From the NCBI RefSeq assembly GCF_000208745.1, contig NC_030851.1, positions 39,953,662 to 40,017,661 on the forward strand: DNA of 64,000 bases. The letters run 5' to 3'. Under the pieces are notes generated by a model that worked only from the letters and a program-made list of their open reading frames with translations, was not told where the DNA came from and did not search any database. The position numbers and the translations under genes are program-made. Positions within the stretch are counted from its first letter, which is position 1; each line of letters opens with the position of its first letter. Positions 34,983-47,586 of the stretch are shown here, in pieces. The DNA is from Theobroma cacao. Taxonomy: Eukaryota > Streptophyta > Magnoliopsida > Malvales > Malvaceae.

Positions 34983-37900
34983 GAGGATATTAGTCAGTGT
35001 GTTGTACATGGAAACTCATCAAGTATAAATTACTCCAACTACTTCATGAAAGATGACCCCACGTGAAAAATGCTTTCAAGTTCTACAACACATTTCTTTC
35101 TTTTAGAAAATCGAGCTAAGTTTGATAAAGATGTGAAAACAAAATAATAGCCTTGAAATAAGTTTGTAGACTTGGAATCCTAGGTTGGAATTTTTTGAAA
35201 CAAAAATTGTGAAGAAAAAGTCGATACATCAATTTAATGAAATACTTAACCTAATTAATGATTACCACAAGGAATTTTTAATTTAATTTATTATGATATA
35301 GCTGTTTATTGAAGTTGTGCTTGTTTATTGGAGCTCTAGGTCTCACACATATGATTGAAATGTATTTTATTGCCCTTTCATATGCTTAGGTAGAATTTAT
35401 GATTTAGTTATTATGGCCTAATCTAAGCAATTGTTATACTTATCTGGAAGAGAATTTTTTTTCTCAAACAAGTCCTTTTTATTAATAAAAAGTAATTTAC
35501 AAAGCTTCGCAATTTCAAAATATTGAATTGAAAAAAAAACCATAGTTCACCAGTAAAAACACTAAATAATCAGAAAAATGATAAATACAATAAAACTTGT
35601 CAACAAGATGTAGACATGTCGAGATGACTATGGCCTTGCCAACAAGCTTGATCAAAGGTATTTAAAATTGCCTTGGGTTACAACAGAATTGCACTCGAAC
35701 TTACCAACATTATGTCTTTCACCGGCTGGACGGGAAAAAGGAAATGCATTGGTGAAATCTACAAGATTTTAATTTTGCAGAATTAATGGTTATTAAAATT
35801 ATTTTTTAGGTCTTTTATTTGTAGCTATGGATTCATGATTTTGCATGAGTAGTGACTAAAAGGTATCCATACAAAATTATAAATCTATATATCTCAAATT
35901 ATATATATAATAATAAGCAATTAAAAAGTGAGGGTGACGGCACTCACCCGTTGCCTCCTTGGCTCCACCCTGTTTATTTGTTAGTGTGAGTTGAGAAGTT
36001 AAATCAAACTCGAAAGTAGTCCTCTCTTGACTATATAATAAGTAGTCCAAATCATGAGATTAATGGTATATTTTTTAATGGGATCAATAACTAGAGAAAA
36101 ATTATCTGTGAAGTTATGTTTGTGTGTAACCTTAGAGAAACTAATACTTTTGTGGAGTACTTTCTTGAGATTGATAGGGAAAAAAAAGGGAGCAAACTTG
36201 GGGTTTTATGAATGTGCAACGTGGAGTTGCATGATACCATGTCCTCAAACTGACAAGTTTAATCAATGTATTTACTTTTGGAAAGAAGAATGGGTCCTAA
36301 ACACATTAATGTATTACAGACCAGACACGAGATTAAAGATGACCTGATGATGTTGAGGTTCAAATTTAATGGCATACAAATTAATTCAAGATAAGATTAG
36401 TACTTTCAGTAGAGTTATATTTACCGGAAAATTTGTCCCCGAAGTTATAAATTTTGAGCCTGTAGGGTTCTTGTAATATGGGGCCACTGCCTTAACTGTA
36501 ACTAATAAATCACTTACGGTAGATCATATAATCCAAAAATAATTTATATCTGTGAACTTTTTTTTAAGAAAAAAATTATATTTGTATTAATAAAAATGAA
36601 GATCTATAAAAATATGGGTCAAATCTCTAATCTTTTGATTAATGTGATATAATTTATCCTATCACGATGTATTGCGACAAAATACCCTCTTATACATGTG
36701 AAAAGTATAGTACCATTTCCAGGACACAATTTTATAACCACTAAAATCCCCATTTATGAAGTGATCGAGGTCGGGTAACCTTCGTTAAGATGGTGTGCCT
36801 GAATATAGTTCATCCTTCCCAGTCCAATTAGGTTCCCCTTTGTACTTAAATTTATTGCCAATGGCCCATTTTGATACAGTCTCAGATCTTGCCTCACCTT
36901 CCCCACATGTACAACTACTATTATAGACACTTTTTCACAACAAGAAAAAACTCTCCTTGTCTCCTTCATTTATAAACCCGCCAAGGTCCTAAGATCCCAA
37001 AGCTAATAATCTTCATTAATGATTAACGAAGGATAGATTGAACCCATCCTTTTGTTAATCTGGATTGTAAAACGTCTTGACTTGAAGTATCGGTAAATCC
37101 TCATCAAACATGATCTAAAATGTAAATATCCTGATAAAAACAAACGAAAAAAATTACATATTTACAGTAATAACTTAACAATTTAAACACCTTAACTACT
37201 TTCGAATTTTGTAACTCTCAATTTCTCATTTTCCCTTATCTGTCATGTCTATAGGTGATTTGGGGCTGTCCCCCTTTCTCAGTTTTTTGACCCTTCTTTA
37301 AATGGCCTGGCAAATTAAATGCCTCATTCAGCCACCATGTCTCTGAGTGGTGCTGCAAAATGTACGTATATTACTGCAGCGAAGAAAAATGAAAAAGAAG
37401 GTAAAGTCATGAACAGCCTTTTATGACTTTTGGGACTGACTCGTAAACATTAAAAGGGCAGTGTCCGATTGTACAACAAGAGGGGAGTAGATGACTATAA
37501 CAACAAAGTGATTTCAACTATCTTAATGTTTACGTAATACGTTAATATATTATAATAAAATATAATACAATATATATATATATTTAAAAAATAATTTTTA
37601 TTATTTATTTATAAATTAATATATTATATCAAGTTTTGAATCTTTACTAAAAAACTTCTAATAGCATTATGTCATAGTATGATAATGTGACATAGTGACA
37701 TGGTCTTATGGTATTTTCACTATACGCATTAATATCATGTTAAGGTCATGTGAATACAAAATGACAAATGATATTTTAATTAATAACGATTAATCAACTA
37801 TTAGTTATAAAGATATATTTGATTTAAAATAAAAATATAAGATTTGATTGAACAAAATAAAAAAAAATGATTGTTTTCAACTATTATGTCAAAATAAAAT

Positions 37901-39094
37901 GATTAATGAAAATCATTTAATAATCAATAAAAAACAGATTTAAAATCTTGAAAATTGTTTTTTATTTTACAAAATTGGAAGATAATTTTCAAATTAACCA
38001 ATACACAAAACAAATTCTCTTTCAATTGGACATATTTGTATCCAAGCCACCCATTCAATTAATGAAATTTACTTTTCAAAAAGAAATTAAGAATTCTACA
38101 TAGCAGTGAGCTTAAATCGTCGATAGTGATTGATCATTGCTTTGTAGTTGTTTTTTCGAAAAATGATTTTATTCGTCTTCAAGTTAGGAATGTCATTTCA
38201 AGTCTTTCATTTAATTGATCGAAGATTCTCATGACATTAGAAACTTGTCAGGGGGAAATAAAATACTTACAATTTCACAAAAAGGACCATCCGAAAGTTT
38301 GATGGTTGCCTTGTCGTTGATTTAAATCTCGTAAAAAAAGTGAGGTAAATTTCATCATCGAAAAAGAACTATTTATAAACTGATTCCATAATAGGTTTGT
38401 CCTTATAATAGTACATGAAATAAATTCGAAAGTTACTTAAAAGGTTAAAAAATGAAAAAAAAAAAAGAAAAGAGAGAGATAGATATAGCAATAAATCACA
38501 TGGTGGTGCAAAAGCTTTCTTCCTTCAAGTTTCCTTGCAACCGATCGAATGAATGAATGAAAAGCTCTATGCTTCTGCCCAAAGAGATAGAATAATATTT
38601 TTGGACCTTTCCTAGTCGTCCACGGGGCTACGATTAAAATGAGTTAAAGCCTGATCTTTCATTGTCTTCTTATTGTCAGGAAAAATGTTTTCAATTATTC
38701 ACCAGAATTTCACGTTGGAGGAAAAGATAATATTTATAAAATAGTTATATTAAAAATTTAATATTTATAAAAATTTAAAACTTTAAGAGACAGGTCCTTA
38801 CTCGAACCCCATCACTCCGTTACAGGAAACAAACATGTCCTCAGTTTTCCCATTGAAATTTTATTTCTTTTTCTTCATACAGAGGAAATATTTTATATAA
38901 TATTTGGAAACATTAAAGACAATTGAAGTTTATTTTAATAGATTTGTAATTGAGTCAGATTCTATAGTCGCATTTAAAGTGCAACAAGTTGAAGGTGTCG
39001 TGAAGATTTAAATACTCAATCTCATTTTAATACATAATCGATGTGAGATTCACGATTCTTTTCTGAGACCGTGACACTATGACCGATTCATTGA
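34983..39094. other. Upstream region of MYB-C and long intergenic spacer
   Basis: No gene is supported. Open frames at 36054-36347 (+) and 36754-36969 (-) show no recognisable domain. A T-rich start near 35455 followed by non-AT-rich sequence resembles the other poly-T-headed insertions, but I could not find its target duplication. The rest is AT-rich. Confidence 0.45.
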
Positions 39095-39774
39095 TAAAAT
39101 TTGACATTGATGGGACTGCAATGTTTTACGCATGGTGGTGATTTCTATTATCTTTGTTTGAGGAGAGTATGTGTTGCATTTCTTGTGTGATTTTGCTGGT
39201 CAAGTGCTCCTATTCTGGATCATTGATGCTGTTGGGATTTGTATTGGTGTTATGTGATCAGGGTGGGGGGGCATAATCTGTTTGGAGGAGTGGTGCAGTT
39301 ATGCTATTGCTGCTTTTAGATGGAAGAATTTATGTTTCTTCAGGCGACGTTTTATGTTATGTTTTCTATGTAAGCTCTAAGGCATCGGAAAGTCTTATGT
39401 TCTGTTTTCTTCTTCTGTTTGTTGGCTTGCATCTGGTGTTATGTATTATGATGAGAATCTGGTTTAGGCGTGTTACTTTATTGTTAGGACAATCCAGGTT
39501 CCTTGTCCGTATGGCCAGTCCTGGCCAAGGCATTGTATTAGACTATTCGATACTTAATAAACGTAGCAGGGACTCTTATGATAGCAGGAGTCTACTGACG
39601 TATAGGTCTAAGTTTTTGATTGGGCTTACCCGTGACTTTAGAATTTACCTCTGTTTTGGGTGGAAGGCATTGTTTTCAAATTTCAGGGACTCTTTTTTAA
39701 GTATTTTGATGGGGTGACATCTCTTCCCCTGGTACAATTTTAATAAAATTTTAATGAAATTAAAAAAAAAACCA
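39095..39774 (+). mobile_element. Probable LINE 3'-end insertion, plus strand
   Basis: A stretch clearly less AT-rich than its flanks ends ACAATTTTAATAAAATTTTA and a run of A (39762-39772), like the poly-A tail of a LINE. Candidate target duplications are GATTCATTGA (39085-39094) and GATTGATTGA (39775-39784), one mismatch. The open frame at 39301-39717 is hydrophobic and low in family features; it is more likely 3' UTR than coding. Confidence 0.4.
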
Positions 39775-39784
39775 GATTGATTGA

Positions 39785-42219
39785 AAAAGAAAATTGAACT
39801 TTATTTTCGCATTAAAAAAATAAATATCAAAATATTTAAATTAATTTAATTTTTGATAGATATATAAAAAAATTCAAGCTAAGATTGAACCTTAATAAAA
39901 ATAATAATAATAATAATAACCACAACCCTAAATTTTGAAATTTTGAATTAATTTTTATCAAGGAAGGTGTGTCCCTCTTTGGTTAAAGGAATCCAAGGCT
40001 CGCCACCAACCCACCTTTAACACATTTTCATCTCATATAAATGCCCTTAAACCAAACATTTTAATTTCACTGAAAAGCTACTTCATCACTTAAATCCAGA
40101 GGTAGAGAGTTAAAATTACAATAGAACTTCACAAGTTGTATTTTATCCTGGTTGTTGATAGATCTTTGCTTGGAAATGAGTCTACCATCACATATATAGA
40201 AATTATACATTTGTAAGATGTATCGATAAAACATATATATATAAATTGGTTGGTTCATCCTGTTTTAGGTTTTTCATGGTAATGGTCAAACTTTTAATAT
40301 GGATATCTAATCTTAAATCAATAGTTAATAAATAAAAATTTTTTATTCGATTTATATATTAAGAATACTTTTAATTTAAGAGATATAAAAAAAATTTTTA
40401 TTATCATTTTAATATTAATTTCATCAAGCATCAAAGATTGTGAATGACGAAAATGAACCTCGACATTATTAACATTTTCATGGGGTGTGTGCTCTGGCCA
40501 ACCCTCCGATGGTTCTTGATGTAGTTTTTCATGCAGGGAGTTCTGTTTACAACAACTAAAACAAGCATGAAAAGAAACAAAAAAACCAGAGGAAAGGAGT
40601 GGGCTTACATCTGGGAGCCATTCCATATAGCTTAATTAGGAGACAAGGAAGATCAAAATGTCTATAAAATTCAAGCTGCAGTTACATATTTGTCATAATG
40701 TGCGGGTTTGGAAATCTGACCGCTAGACGTGGGAAATATTGAAAGTTGCCATCAATCTTTTTTTATCTCAGTGCAATTAGTCACCTATTAAATTTATTCT
40801 ATTTGACAGAGTTCTAAATAGATTTTAGGTCTGTCTAAAGAATAACAAACTGGTCTATGTATTTTTTTAGAGTTAGGTTCGGGAGTATGGTTACGTACAA
40901 AGAAGGATTAGCATCCCCATGATGTCCATTCTACGAACAGTACCATTTAATCATATGTTATCCTAAACCTTTAATTTTATTTTTATGTTTCCTTAATTAT
41001 TGTTTATTTAATTTATCTTTTATTTTAATAACAAATTAAAATATTTTATTTAGTTTTAATGGTGTGATGTGCACATGATTCAATTATGAAATGTATGGCA
41101 TAAAATCTAAATAATGCCAAACAAAAACCATTTATTGATTGTACTTCCTGAAGCTGTCCATCACACTAGTGGGATCCGAGGGTATTCTCTTATCTAGAGA
41201 AATATCTGAAAAACTCGCATTCGCAAGTTTAACGAGTAAATCCCATCATCGTAATAGTCGTTTGCAAGTAAAAATAATATTTTTATGAATGCAGTCCTAC
41301 TACGATTGGAAGCCTTTTATTAAAGACATTCTCCGAGCCCTCCCATCTTATTAGTGAGACTCAGAGGTATTCGTTCACTTAGGAAAATTTTCGAACGAAC
41401 TCACCTTCACAAGCTCTTTTGAACAGTCCCATCAGCGGGGCTTTGACTCGTGCACACAATCCGTCTACATGTCATGACATTTAAAAATACAATAATGAGA
41501 TGTAATGTACCCATAGATTTCAATATTTGTTTATTAACCTTCCTACAACTTTTTCGTCATTTCTTTGAAATTTCTTTTTATTACTTTTCTTTGTATGCAT
41601 ATATATCATGGATAAAAATTTTATATTTATTATTTTTGTCTAACTATATTTTTATTTCATTTGATTATATATTTTTAACATTTAACTATTTATCTATTTT
41701 TGCAATATAAATTTCAGAAGAGTATGATTTTACAAGTGAAGGGTTCCAAGTTAAAGAAAATTTGTGGGTGGCAATCGAAGGTGACCCAAATCTAGTTGCC
41801 AAGGGGAATTAAATGCTCTGTGCAGGTTGTTAACTATGGAGGCCAAGCTTGTGTTTTTTTTTTATAACAATGATTTATTTATTTCATTTATTATTTATTA
41901 TTAATTTTTCATTTGAGAACCATGGATAGAGGTGTCTACAATACTCTTCCCTATATATGCCCTCTTTAGCTAACACAAAAGAGTTGGCATTCACAAAGAT
42001 TGGATGAATCACCAATCTAATGAATAATAAAGGATTTCTAGAAAATATTCCTTTATCCCTCGCTTAATAGGTTCTATTTGGGAAGCATTTTTTCTGTACT
42101 ATAATAGTTTAAGCAAATTATTGTAAGCAAAATCTTCCACCATTTCTTACCTACATGGGAAATCAATTTTCTCTCCCCCTCTAGTCTAGAATTTTCCTCT
42201 TTTGGATAAAATATTCTTA
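39785..42219. other. Intergenic spacer with a diverged tandem duplication
   Basis: Contains an (AAT)n run near 39898-39920. The open frame 40318-40626 (-) has protein-like stretches such as SEGWPEHTPHENVNNVEV but no family I know. Two related blocks occur at about 41145-41250 and 41325-41440. No gene is supported. Confidence 0.4.
41145..41440. repeat. Diverged direct duplication, period about 180 bp
   Basis: The blocks share GTGGGATCCGAGGGTATTC versus GTGAGACTCAGAGGTATTC, then ...GAAAATNT...GAAC(T)...CTCNCNTTCNCAAG and CCCATCANCG. They are separated by about 75 bp. Function unknown. Confidence 0.45.
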
Positions 42220-42364
42220 ACTCTTTAACTTTTAATTATAATTTTATATAAATCTATTAATTTTCAAATTAGACAATCTGTCTCAAAAGAATATTTTTCA
42301 CTGAACACACAAGTCAAGCCGTTAATTAATATTAATATTTTTATTAGTTCGATGACATGATAAC

Positions 42365-42822
42365 TGTTGGGAAATTGCGGAATTATCTCTAAAGAATTGC
42401 CTAAGATCTAACCCAATCAATAGAATAAAGAAAGAAAGAAATCAAGCACACCCACAAGAACACAAGAATTTACGTGGTTCGGTCTTTTGATGACCTACGT
42501 CCACGGGCACAGCAATAGAGAAAAATCCACTAAGAGAAAAATCAGGAGATTACAAGAAACAGTCTCAAACTCTTAACCCTTATCCCACGTACACCTAAAT
42601 CACTCTCTCTAAATCTAGGTGATGATTATTCTTTAACCCATAGGGTCCTTTTATAGTATCAAATACAATAACCTTATCCTAATATAATTGGGAATCTTAT
42701 CCTAATAAAATTAGGAATTGTTATTCTAATCTAACTAGATTTAAAGACTATTTTATAAGGTATACTAATTTAATTAGAATTAAACAATCCTAATTAAATC
42801 ACAATTCAAGACTATCCTAACA
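42365..42822 (-). repeat. 3' LTR of copia element 1
   Basis: Begins (coding strand) TGTTAGGATAGTC and ends TTTCCCAACA. It is collinear with 45869-46326 without gaps. Confidence 0.95.
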
Positions 42823-42903
42823 AATCTCCACCTTAGGCTTGAATTCACCAAGCTCCACCTTACGAACCAATCTCTGTCGACACCGCCACTGCCCCAATGG
42901 GCC

Positions 42904-45822
42904 TCAAGCACTACGAACACCGATCAAGTCCAAGCAATGCTTGAACTTTATCCCAGAAACTGACTTAGTTAGCATATCTGCCGGATTTTCATCTGTAGCT
43001 ATTTTCTTTACTACAATCTCACCTTTAGAAATAATCTCTCGAACGAAGTTACACTTGACTTGGATGTGTTTGGTTCTCTCATGAAACATCTGATTTTTAG
43101 TCAAATGTATAGCACTTTGACTATCACAAAACACAACTGTTTGTGTTTGTTCAAAACCAAGATCACTAACCAAGCCTTTAAGCCACAAAGCCTCCTTCAC
43201 TGCCTCGGTCACAGCCATATATTCAGCTTCAGTTGTAGACAAAGCAAAGGTTGATTGAAGAACTGCTTTCCAACTGATTGCAGATCCTGAGAGAGTGAAC
43301 ACATACCCCGTTTGAGATCTTCTACTATCTAGATCACCAGCAAAATCTGATTTGGAGAAGCCAACCACATTACGACTAATGTTTGCACCTCCTTCACACA
43401 CTAAGCCAACTTCAATAGTAACTTTAGGTGTTTTCACAAGCTCCCATGTTTGATCCCAGTGTAGAGACTCAATCTTCTTAGAAGACTCGACATATATAAT
43501 TTTCTCATGATAAAAGTAAGGCTCTTCAATCTCTACTTCCACAAATAAAACATAAGAATCAAAATCACCATCAATACAAGTAATGCTTCGTTGAGATACC
43601 AATTCTTGTACCTCTTGCAATTCTTTCTGGATTTCACTATCATCTCGCACTGTCACAAGAGCATTGATTTCAAGCTCCACCTGCTTGCCAACTTCTTGGT
43701 CTGATGTGTTTGCAATTCTAGACTTTATCCCACAAAGTAATGCAGACTTGTCAAAGGTAACATCCCGACTCACCATAAACTTGGGGAACTTACAATCAGT
43801 ACACCACAACCAATAACCCTTCACCCCATATGCATAGCCTAGGAATATGCACTCTGTCGCCCTCAACTCAAGTTTACCATCACTCACATGAACATGAACA
43901 GGACAACCAAATACTCTCAATATAAAATAATCAGCAGGCTTACCAGACCAAACTTCCTTGGGAGTCTTAAATTCAATTGCAGTTGATGGAGACCGATTTA
44001 CCAAGTAACAAGCCTTGTTGATAGCTTCTGTCCAAAATACTTTGGTTAGGCCAACATTTGAGAACACGTATTTTGCTCTCTCCAAAAGTGTTTTCTTCAT
44101 CAATTCTACAATATCGTTTTGATATGGTGTTTTGTCGACAGTGCGATGTCTAACGATTTTCTCATTCTTGTAGAATAGACCAAACTCACCTTTGCAAAAT
44201 TTCAAACCTTTGTTTGTTCGAAAGCTCTCGATCCTTTTCTTAGTCTGCTTCTCGATCAATACCTTCCAATGCAAAAAGGTGGTTAACACTTCACTCATAG
44301 CCTTTAGAAGATACGTCCACACCTTTCTTGAAAAATCATCAATAAAGATCCACATGTATAATGATCCACCTTTTGATACCACCGGAGAAGGATCCCACAA
44401 ATCTAAATAGATGTAGTTTACTGTACCCCTGGTTTGATGAGTTTTAGTGCTAAATTTCACTCTATGTTGCTCACAGAAATCTAGCTTTCCACTCTTTTGA
44501 CCACACAGCAAACTATGCTTACTTAGTTTTCTAATCCCTCTCTCGCTCATATGACCAAATCTCATATTCCATAAACGTGTTACATCATCTTCAGGATCAT
44601 TAGATGAGACCACAGAAACAGTTTCAATGACCGTGTTTCCCACTAGACAATAAAGGTCACCGGATAACTTGCCCTTCATGATAGTTAAGGCTCCTTTAGA
44701 TACATTCAAGACACCATCTTGGCCACTATATTTGTAGCCCTTCTTATCTAACAAACTCAAGGATATTAAATTCTTTTTCATGTCAGGGACATGTTTTACC
44801 TCAAGTGTTCTTACCATACCATCAAACATCTTGATTCTAATTGTGCCAATTCCAACAACTGAGAGAGAGAAATCATCTCCTAATTGTACAGTGCCCATAT
44901 TAACAGATTGATAAGTTGTAAACCAATCACGCCTAGGACATATATGAAAGCAACAAGCCGAATCCAAGATCCATGTATCCATCAGGTTACAATTAGTAAT
45001 TGCAAGAACATTATCAGTTTCCTCAAAAGTATCAAAGTCATCTCCAACCACGTTTGCAGTATTCTCAGACTTATTAAACTTTTCATCATCCTTGAATTTG
45101 ATACAGTCTTGACGAAAATGCCCTTTCTGACCACAATTCCAGCAAGTTTTCCCTTTTGCTCTAGATTTACCTTTTCTGTCTAAGCCTTTCTCTTTACCTC
45201 TACCTCTATTTACAACCAAACCTTCTGCTTGATTTTCATTCCGAATACCACCAACTTTCTTCTTTAATTCCTTGGAATTTAAAGATGCCCTTACATCCTC
45301 GAAAGTGAGAGTGTCTCGGCCGTAAAGCATAGTATCCACGAAATTTTCATACGATGGAGGCAAAGAACATAAAAGAATTAGGGCTAGGTCCTCATCCTCA
45401 ATTTTAACATCGATATTCTTTAAATCAAGAATAACTCTATTAAATTCATCAATGTGGGTATTAACGGACGTACCTTCACTCATCTTGAGAGTATACAATC
45501 GTTGCTTCATATAAAGCCGATTCGTCAGGGACTTGGTCATATAAATACTTTCGAGTTTAAACCACACTGCAGCAGCAGATTCTTCATCCGTGACTTCTCT
45601 TAGCACCTCATCAGACAAAGCAAGGAGAATAGCACTATGTGCTTTTTCCATAAGGTCATCTTTCTCACCATCAGATAAATTCGAGGGAAGATGCTCTTTT
45701 CCCTTCAGTGCCTTCAACAGTCCTTGTTGCACTAGCAATGCGCGCATCTTAACACGCCACAGGCTGAAATCGTTTCTTCCATTAAACTTTTCAATCTCAT
45801 ACTTGGTCGACGAAGTTGCCAT
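42904..45822 (-). CDS. Copia gag-pol polyprotein without reverse transcriptase
   Basis: One unbroken frame of 972 codons from ATG 45822 ([19 protein letters not shown]); the frame extends further upstream to 45924, but this start is the usual gag start. In order: gag; CCHC zinc knuckle [14 protein letters not shown] (227-240); protease WILDSAC (about 284-290); integrase with LWNMRFGH and core (about 417-640). Near residue 790 the reverse-transcriptase start [13 protein letters not shown] appears, then at about residue 800 (nt ~43420) the frame passes directly to [20 protein letters not shown], the RNase H domain, and on to the end. The 350-400 residues with the catalytic YVDD are absent. Integrase also has RTN where RTD is expected (residue 537) and CEQH for CxxC (450-453). 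The copy could only move with help from a partner element. Confidence 0.9.
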   Translation of the reverse strand: MATSSTKYEIEKFNGRNDFSLWRVKMRALLVQQGLLKALKGKEHLPSNLSDGEKDDLMEKAHSAILLALSDEVLREVTDEESAAAVWFKLESIYMTKSLTNRLYMKQRLYTLKMSEGTSVNTHIDEFNRVILDLKNIDVKIEDEDLALILLCSLPPSYENFVDTMLYGRDTLTFEDVRASLNSKELKKKVGGIRNENQAEGLVVNRGRGKEKGLDRKGKSRAKGKTCWNCGQKGHFRQDCIKFKDDEKFNKSENTANVVGDDFDTFEETDNVLAITNCNLMDTWILDSACCFHICPRRDWFTTYQSVNMGTVQLGDDFSLSVVGIGTIRIKMFDGMVRTLEVKHVPDMKKNLISLSLLDKKGYKYSGQDGVLNVSKGALTIMKGKLSGDLYCLVGNTVIETVSVVSSNDPEDDVTRLWNMRFGHMSERGIRKLSKHSLLCGQKSGKLDFCEQHRVKFSTKTHQTRGTVNYIYLDLWDPSPVVSKGGSLYMWIFIDDFSRKVWTYLLKAMSEVLTTFLHWKVLIEKQTKKRIESFRTNKGLKFCKGEFGLFYKNEKIVRHRTVDKTPYQNDIVELMKKTLLERAKYVFSNVGLTKVFWTEAINKACYLVNRSPSTAIEFKTPKEVWSGKPADYFILRVFGCPVHVHVSDGKLELRATECIFLGYAYGVKGYWLWCTDCKFPKFMVSRDVTFDKSALLCGIKSRIANTSDQEVGKQVELEINALVTVRDDSEIQKELQEVQELVSQRSITCIDGDFDSYVLFVEVEIEEPYFYHEKIIYVESSKKIESLHWDQTWELVKTPKVTIEVGLVCEGGANISRNVVGFSKSDFAGDLDSRRSQTGYVFTLSGSAISWKAVLQSTFALSTTEAEYMAVTEAVKEALWLKGLVSDLGFEQTQTVVFCDSQSAIHLTKNQMFHERTKHIQVKCNFVREIISKGEIVVKKIATDENPADMLTKSVSGIKFKHCLDLIGVRSA

Positions 45823-45853
45823 AGCGAGATTCAGATTGATCCAAGACCTTGAA

Positions 45854-45865
45854 GCTCTGATACCA
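45854..45865 (-). other. Primer-binding site of copia element 1
   Basis: TGGTATCAGAGC on the minus strand, three bases inside the 5' LTR; complementary to the 3' end of initiator tRNA-Met as in many plant copia elements. Confidence 0.9.
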
Positions 45866-45868
45866 GTT

Positions 45869-46326
45869 TGTTGGGAAATTGCGGAATTGTCTCTAAAGAA
45901 TTGCCCAAGATCTAACCCAATCAATAGAATAAAGAAAGAAAGAAATCAAGCACACCCACAAGAACACAAGAATTTACGTGGTTCGGTCTTTTGATGACCT
46001 ACGTCCACGGGCACAGCAATAGAGAAAAATCCACTAAGAGAAAAATCAGGAGATTACAAGAAACAGTCTCAAACTCTTAACCCTTATCCCACGTACACCT
46101 AAATCACTCTCTCTAAATCTAGGTGATGATTATTCTTTAACCCATGGGGTCCTTTTATAGTACCAAATACAATAACCTTATCCTAATATAATTGGGAATC
46201 TTATCCTAATAAAATTAGGAATTGTTATTCTAATCTAACTAGATTTAAAGACTATTTTGTAAGGTATACTAATTTAATTAGAATTAAACAATCCTAATTA
46301 AATCACAATTCAAGACTATCCTAATA
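45869..46326 (-). repeat. 5' LTR of copia element 1
   Basis: 458 bp. The outer end has TA in place of the expected TG (a C-to-T change on the plus strand), one of the six differences from the other LTR. Confidence 0.95.
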
Positions 46327-46453
46327 ATAACATTAAAAAAATAAATTTATTTTTTATTAATTTTAAAAATTATCACACTATATAAATTATAATTTTTAAT
46401 TTTTAATTTTTTTTCTTATTAAAAAACCTTATTCCCTACCTCTTCTCCAGCCA

Positions 46454-46680
46454 GAGCATTAGATCAAGCTTCAGTCGAGGAGCACTAGATCCTGCTTTGG
46501 CCGGATCTCCTTACCCCCGCACTCTGCAGTCCTCTAGTGGAGAGCAGGGCGGGAGGGGGGGGGGGGTGGTGCGTTCTCCCCCAGGGAGCATGAGATTTGC
46601 GACTTTGCGCTCCCTTGAGGAGAGTGCGGTGGGGGGAGTGCGCCTCTCTTGGAGAGCGTGAGATCCGCGCTTCGGCTCCT
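46454..46680. repeat. GC-rich imperfect repeat island
   Basis: Four variants of a motif like GAGCGTGAGATCCGCGCTTC followed by GGCTCC occur at 46454-46476, 46477-46503, 46583-46613 and 46650-46680, with a G run at 46551-46566. The block is by far the most GC-rich part of the window. It lies inside the right arm of the TIR element 42220-46866. Confidence 0.7.
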
Positions 46681-46868
46681 CTGGGAGCACGGTGTGAGGG
46701 GCACGGGGGTGGACCTTGAAAAAGAAAATAATGAAAAAGCGGTAGAAAGAATAAGGATAATTTTGACATTTTACACTTATCTATTAAAGCCATTCATGCA
46801 TATAAGACAGATTATTTATTTTTAAAATTAATAGGCTTATGTGAAATTAATTAAAAGTTAGAGAGTGA

Positions 46869-47586
46869 TAGACTTGGTAATTTTGAATACGACACGAGAA
46901 GACATGGGTTAAACAGGTTTTGGATTTAATATTATCATGTTTCGTATCTAATCGTGTCAGACACGTTAAGACATGAAAATTTTCGTGTTGTAATGTGTTT
47001 GACACGACAAACACGTTTAAAACACATTTAAACACGTTTACTTAATCGTGTTATCATGTTTAATCGTGTTATCTTGTTTAAACATATATACGTGACATAT
47101 TTATTAACCTATTAAAAATTAATAATTAAAAACTATTTTAACCTTATATAAATAATTTTAAATAATTATTTTAATAAGTTTTTTTAATTTTATAAAAGGT
47201 ATAATGTAATTATACATGCTCAATCCTAATTTTTAACTTTTAGTGATTATTTGATGTTATTATTATTATTTTTTATTATAATTATTTTCATAATTATAGA
47301 TTTTAAATTTAAATAATAAAATTATATTTAATTGTAAATATTTTTATTTAATCGTGTTAAACGTGTTAATCGTGTTATTAATCGTGTCATGTCGTATATT
47401 AACACGTTTAATAAACGTGTTAATCGTGTCGTGTCATGTTACACGTGTATTAAACGTGTACGTGTATGTGTTTCAAATTTAAGACACGAATATTAAACGT
47501 GTCGTGTTAGTGTTTGACCTTAACGTGTTTCGTATGTAATCATATCTGATATGTTGATGACATGTTAACACGAATTGGCAAGTCTA
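46869..47586. mobile_element. CGTG/CACG-rich TIR element
   Basis: Ends TAGACTTGGTAATT (46869-46882) and, on the minus strand, TAGACTTGCCAATT (47586-47573) form an inverted repeat. The interior is packed with AACACG, CGTGTT, ACACGT and AATCGTGTTA on both strands, so it can fold on itself. No protein is encoded. Target duplication was not resolved. Class unknown; similar CGTG-rich repeats are, from memory, common in dicot genomes. Confidence 0.6.

Larger units (their letters stand above)
42365..46326 (-). mobile_element. Ty1-copia LTR retrotransposon 1, young, lacking reverse transcriptase
   Basis: Flanked by an exact 5-bp target duplication ATAAC (42360-42364, 46327-46331). The two LTRs are both 458 bp and differ at six positions by my count, all transitions, no gaps, about 98.7% identical. 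The primer site TGGTATCAGAGC (tRNA-Met type) is on the minus strand at 45854-45865, and the polypurine tract AAGGTGGAGATT at 42823-42834. Total length of 3962 bp is about 1 kb shorter than a usual copia element. The shortage is explained by the missing reverse transcriptase. Direction of transcription is right to left. Confidence 0.95.
42220..46866. mobile_element. TIR element containing a GC-rich repeat, split by copia element 1
   Basis: The left arm starts ACTCTTTAACTTTTAATTAT. The right arm, read on the minus strand, starts ACTCTCTAACTTTTAATTAA. The similarity continues through CTATTAATTTT and AATCTGTCT, about 65-75 bp in all (42220-42293, 46803-46866). Without the copia insertion the element would be about 680 bp. 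Its right arm holds the GC-rich tandem block at 46454-46680. No transposase is seen and the target duplication was not resolved. Superfamily unknown. Confidence 0.6.

Noticed and set aside
42839..46000. Several plus-strand open frames across copia element 1 (for example 44884-45183 and 45590-45994)
   Set aside because: They are antisense shadows of the long minus-strand polyprotein frame.
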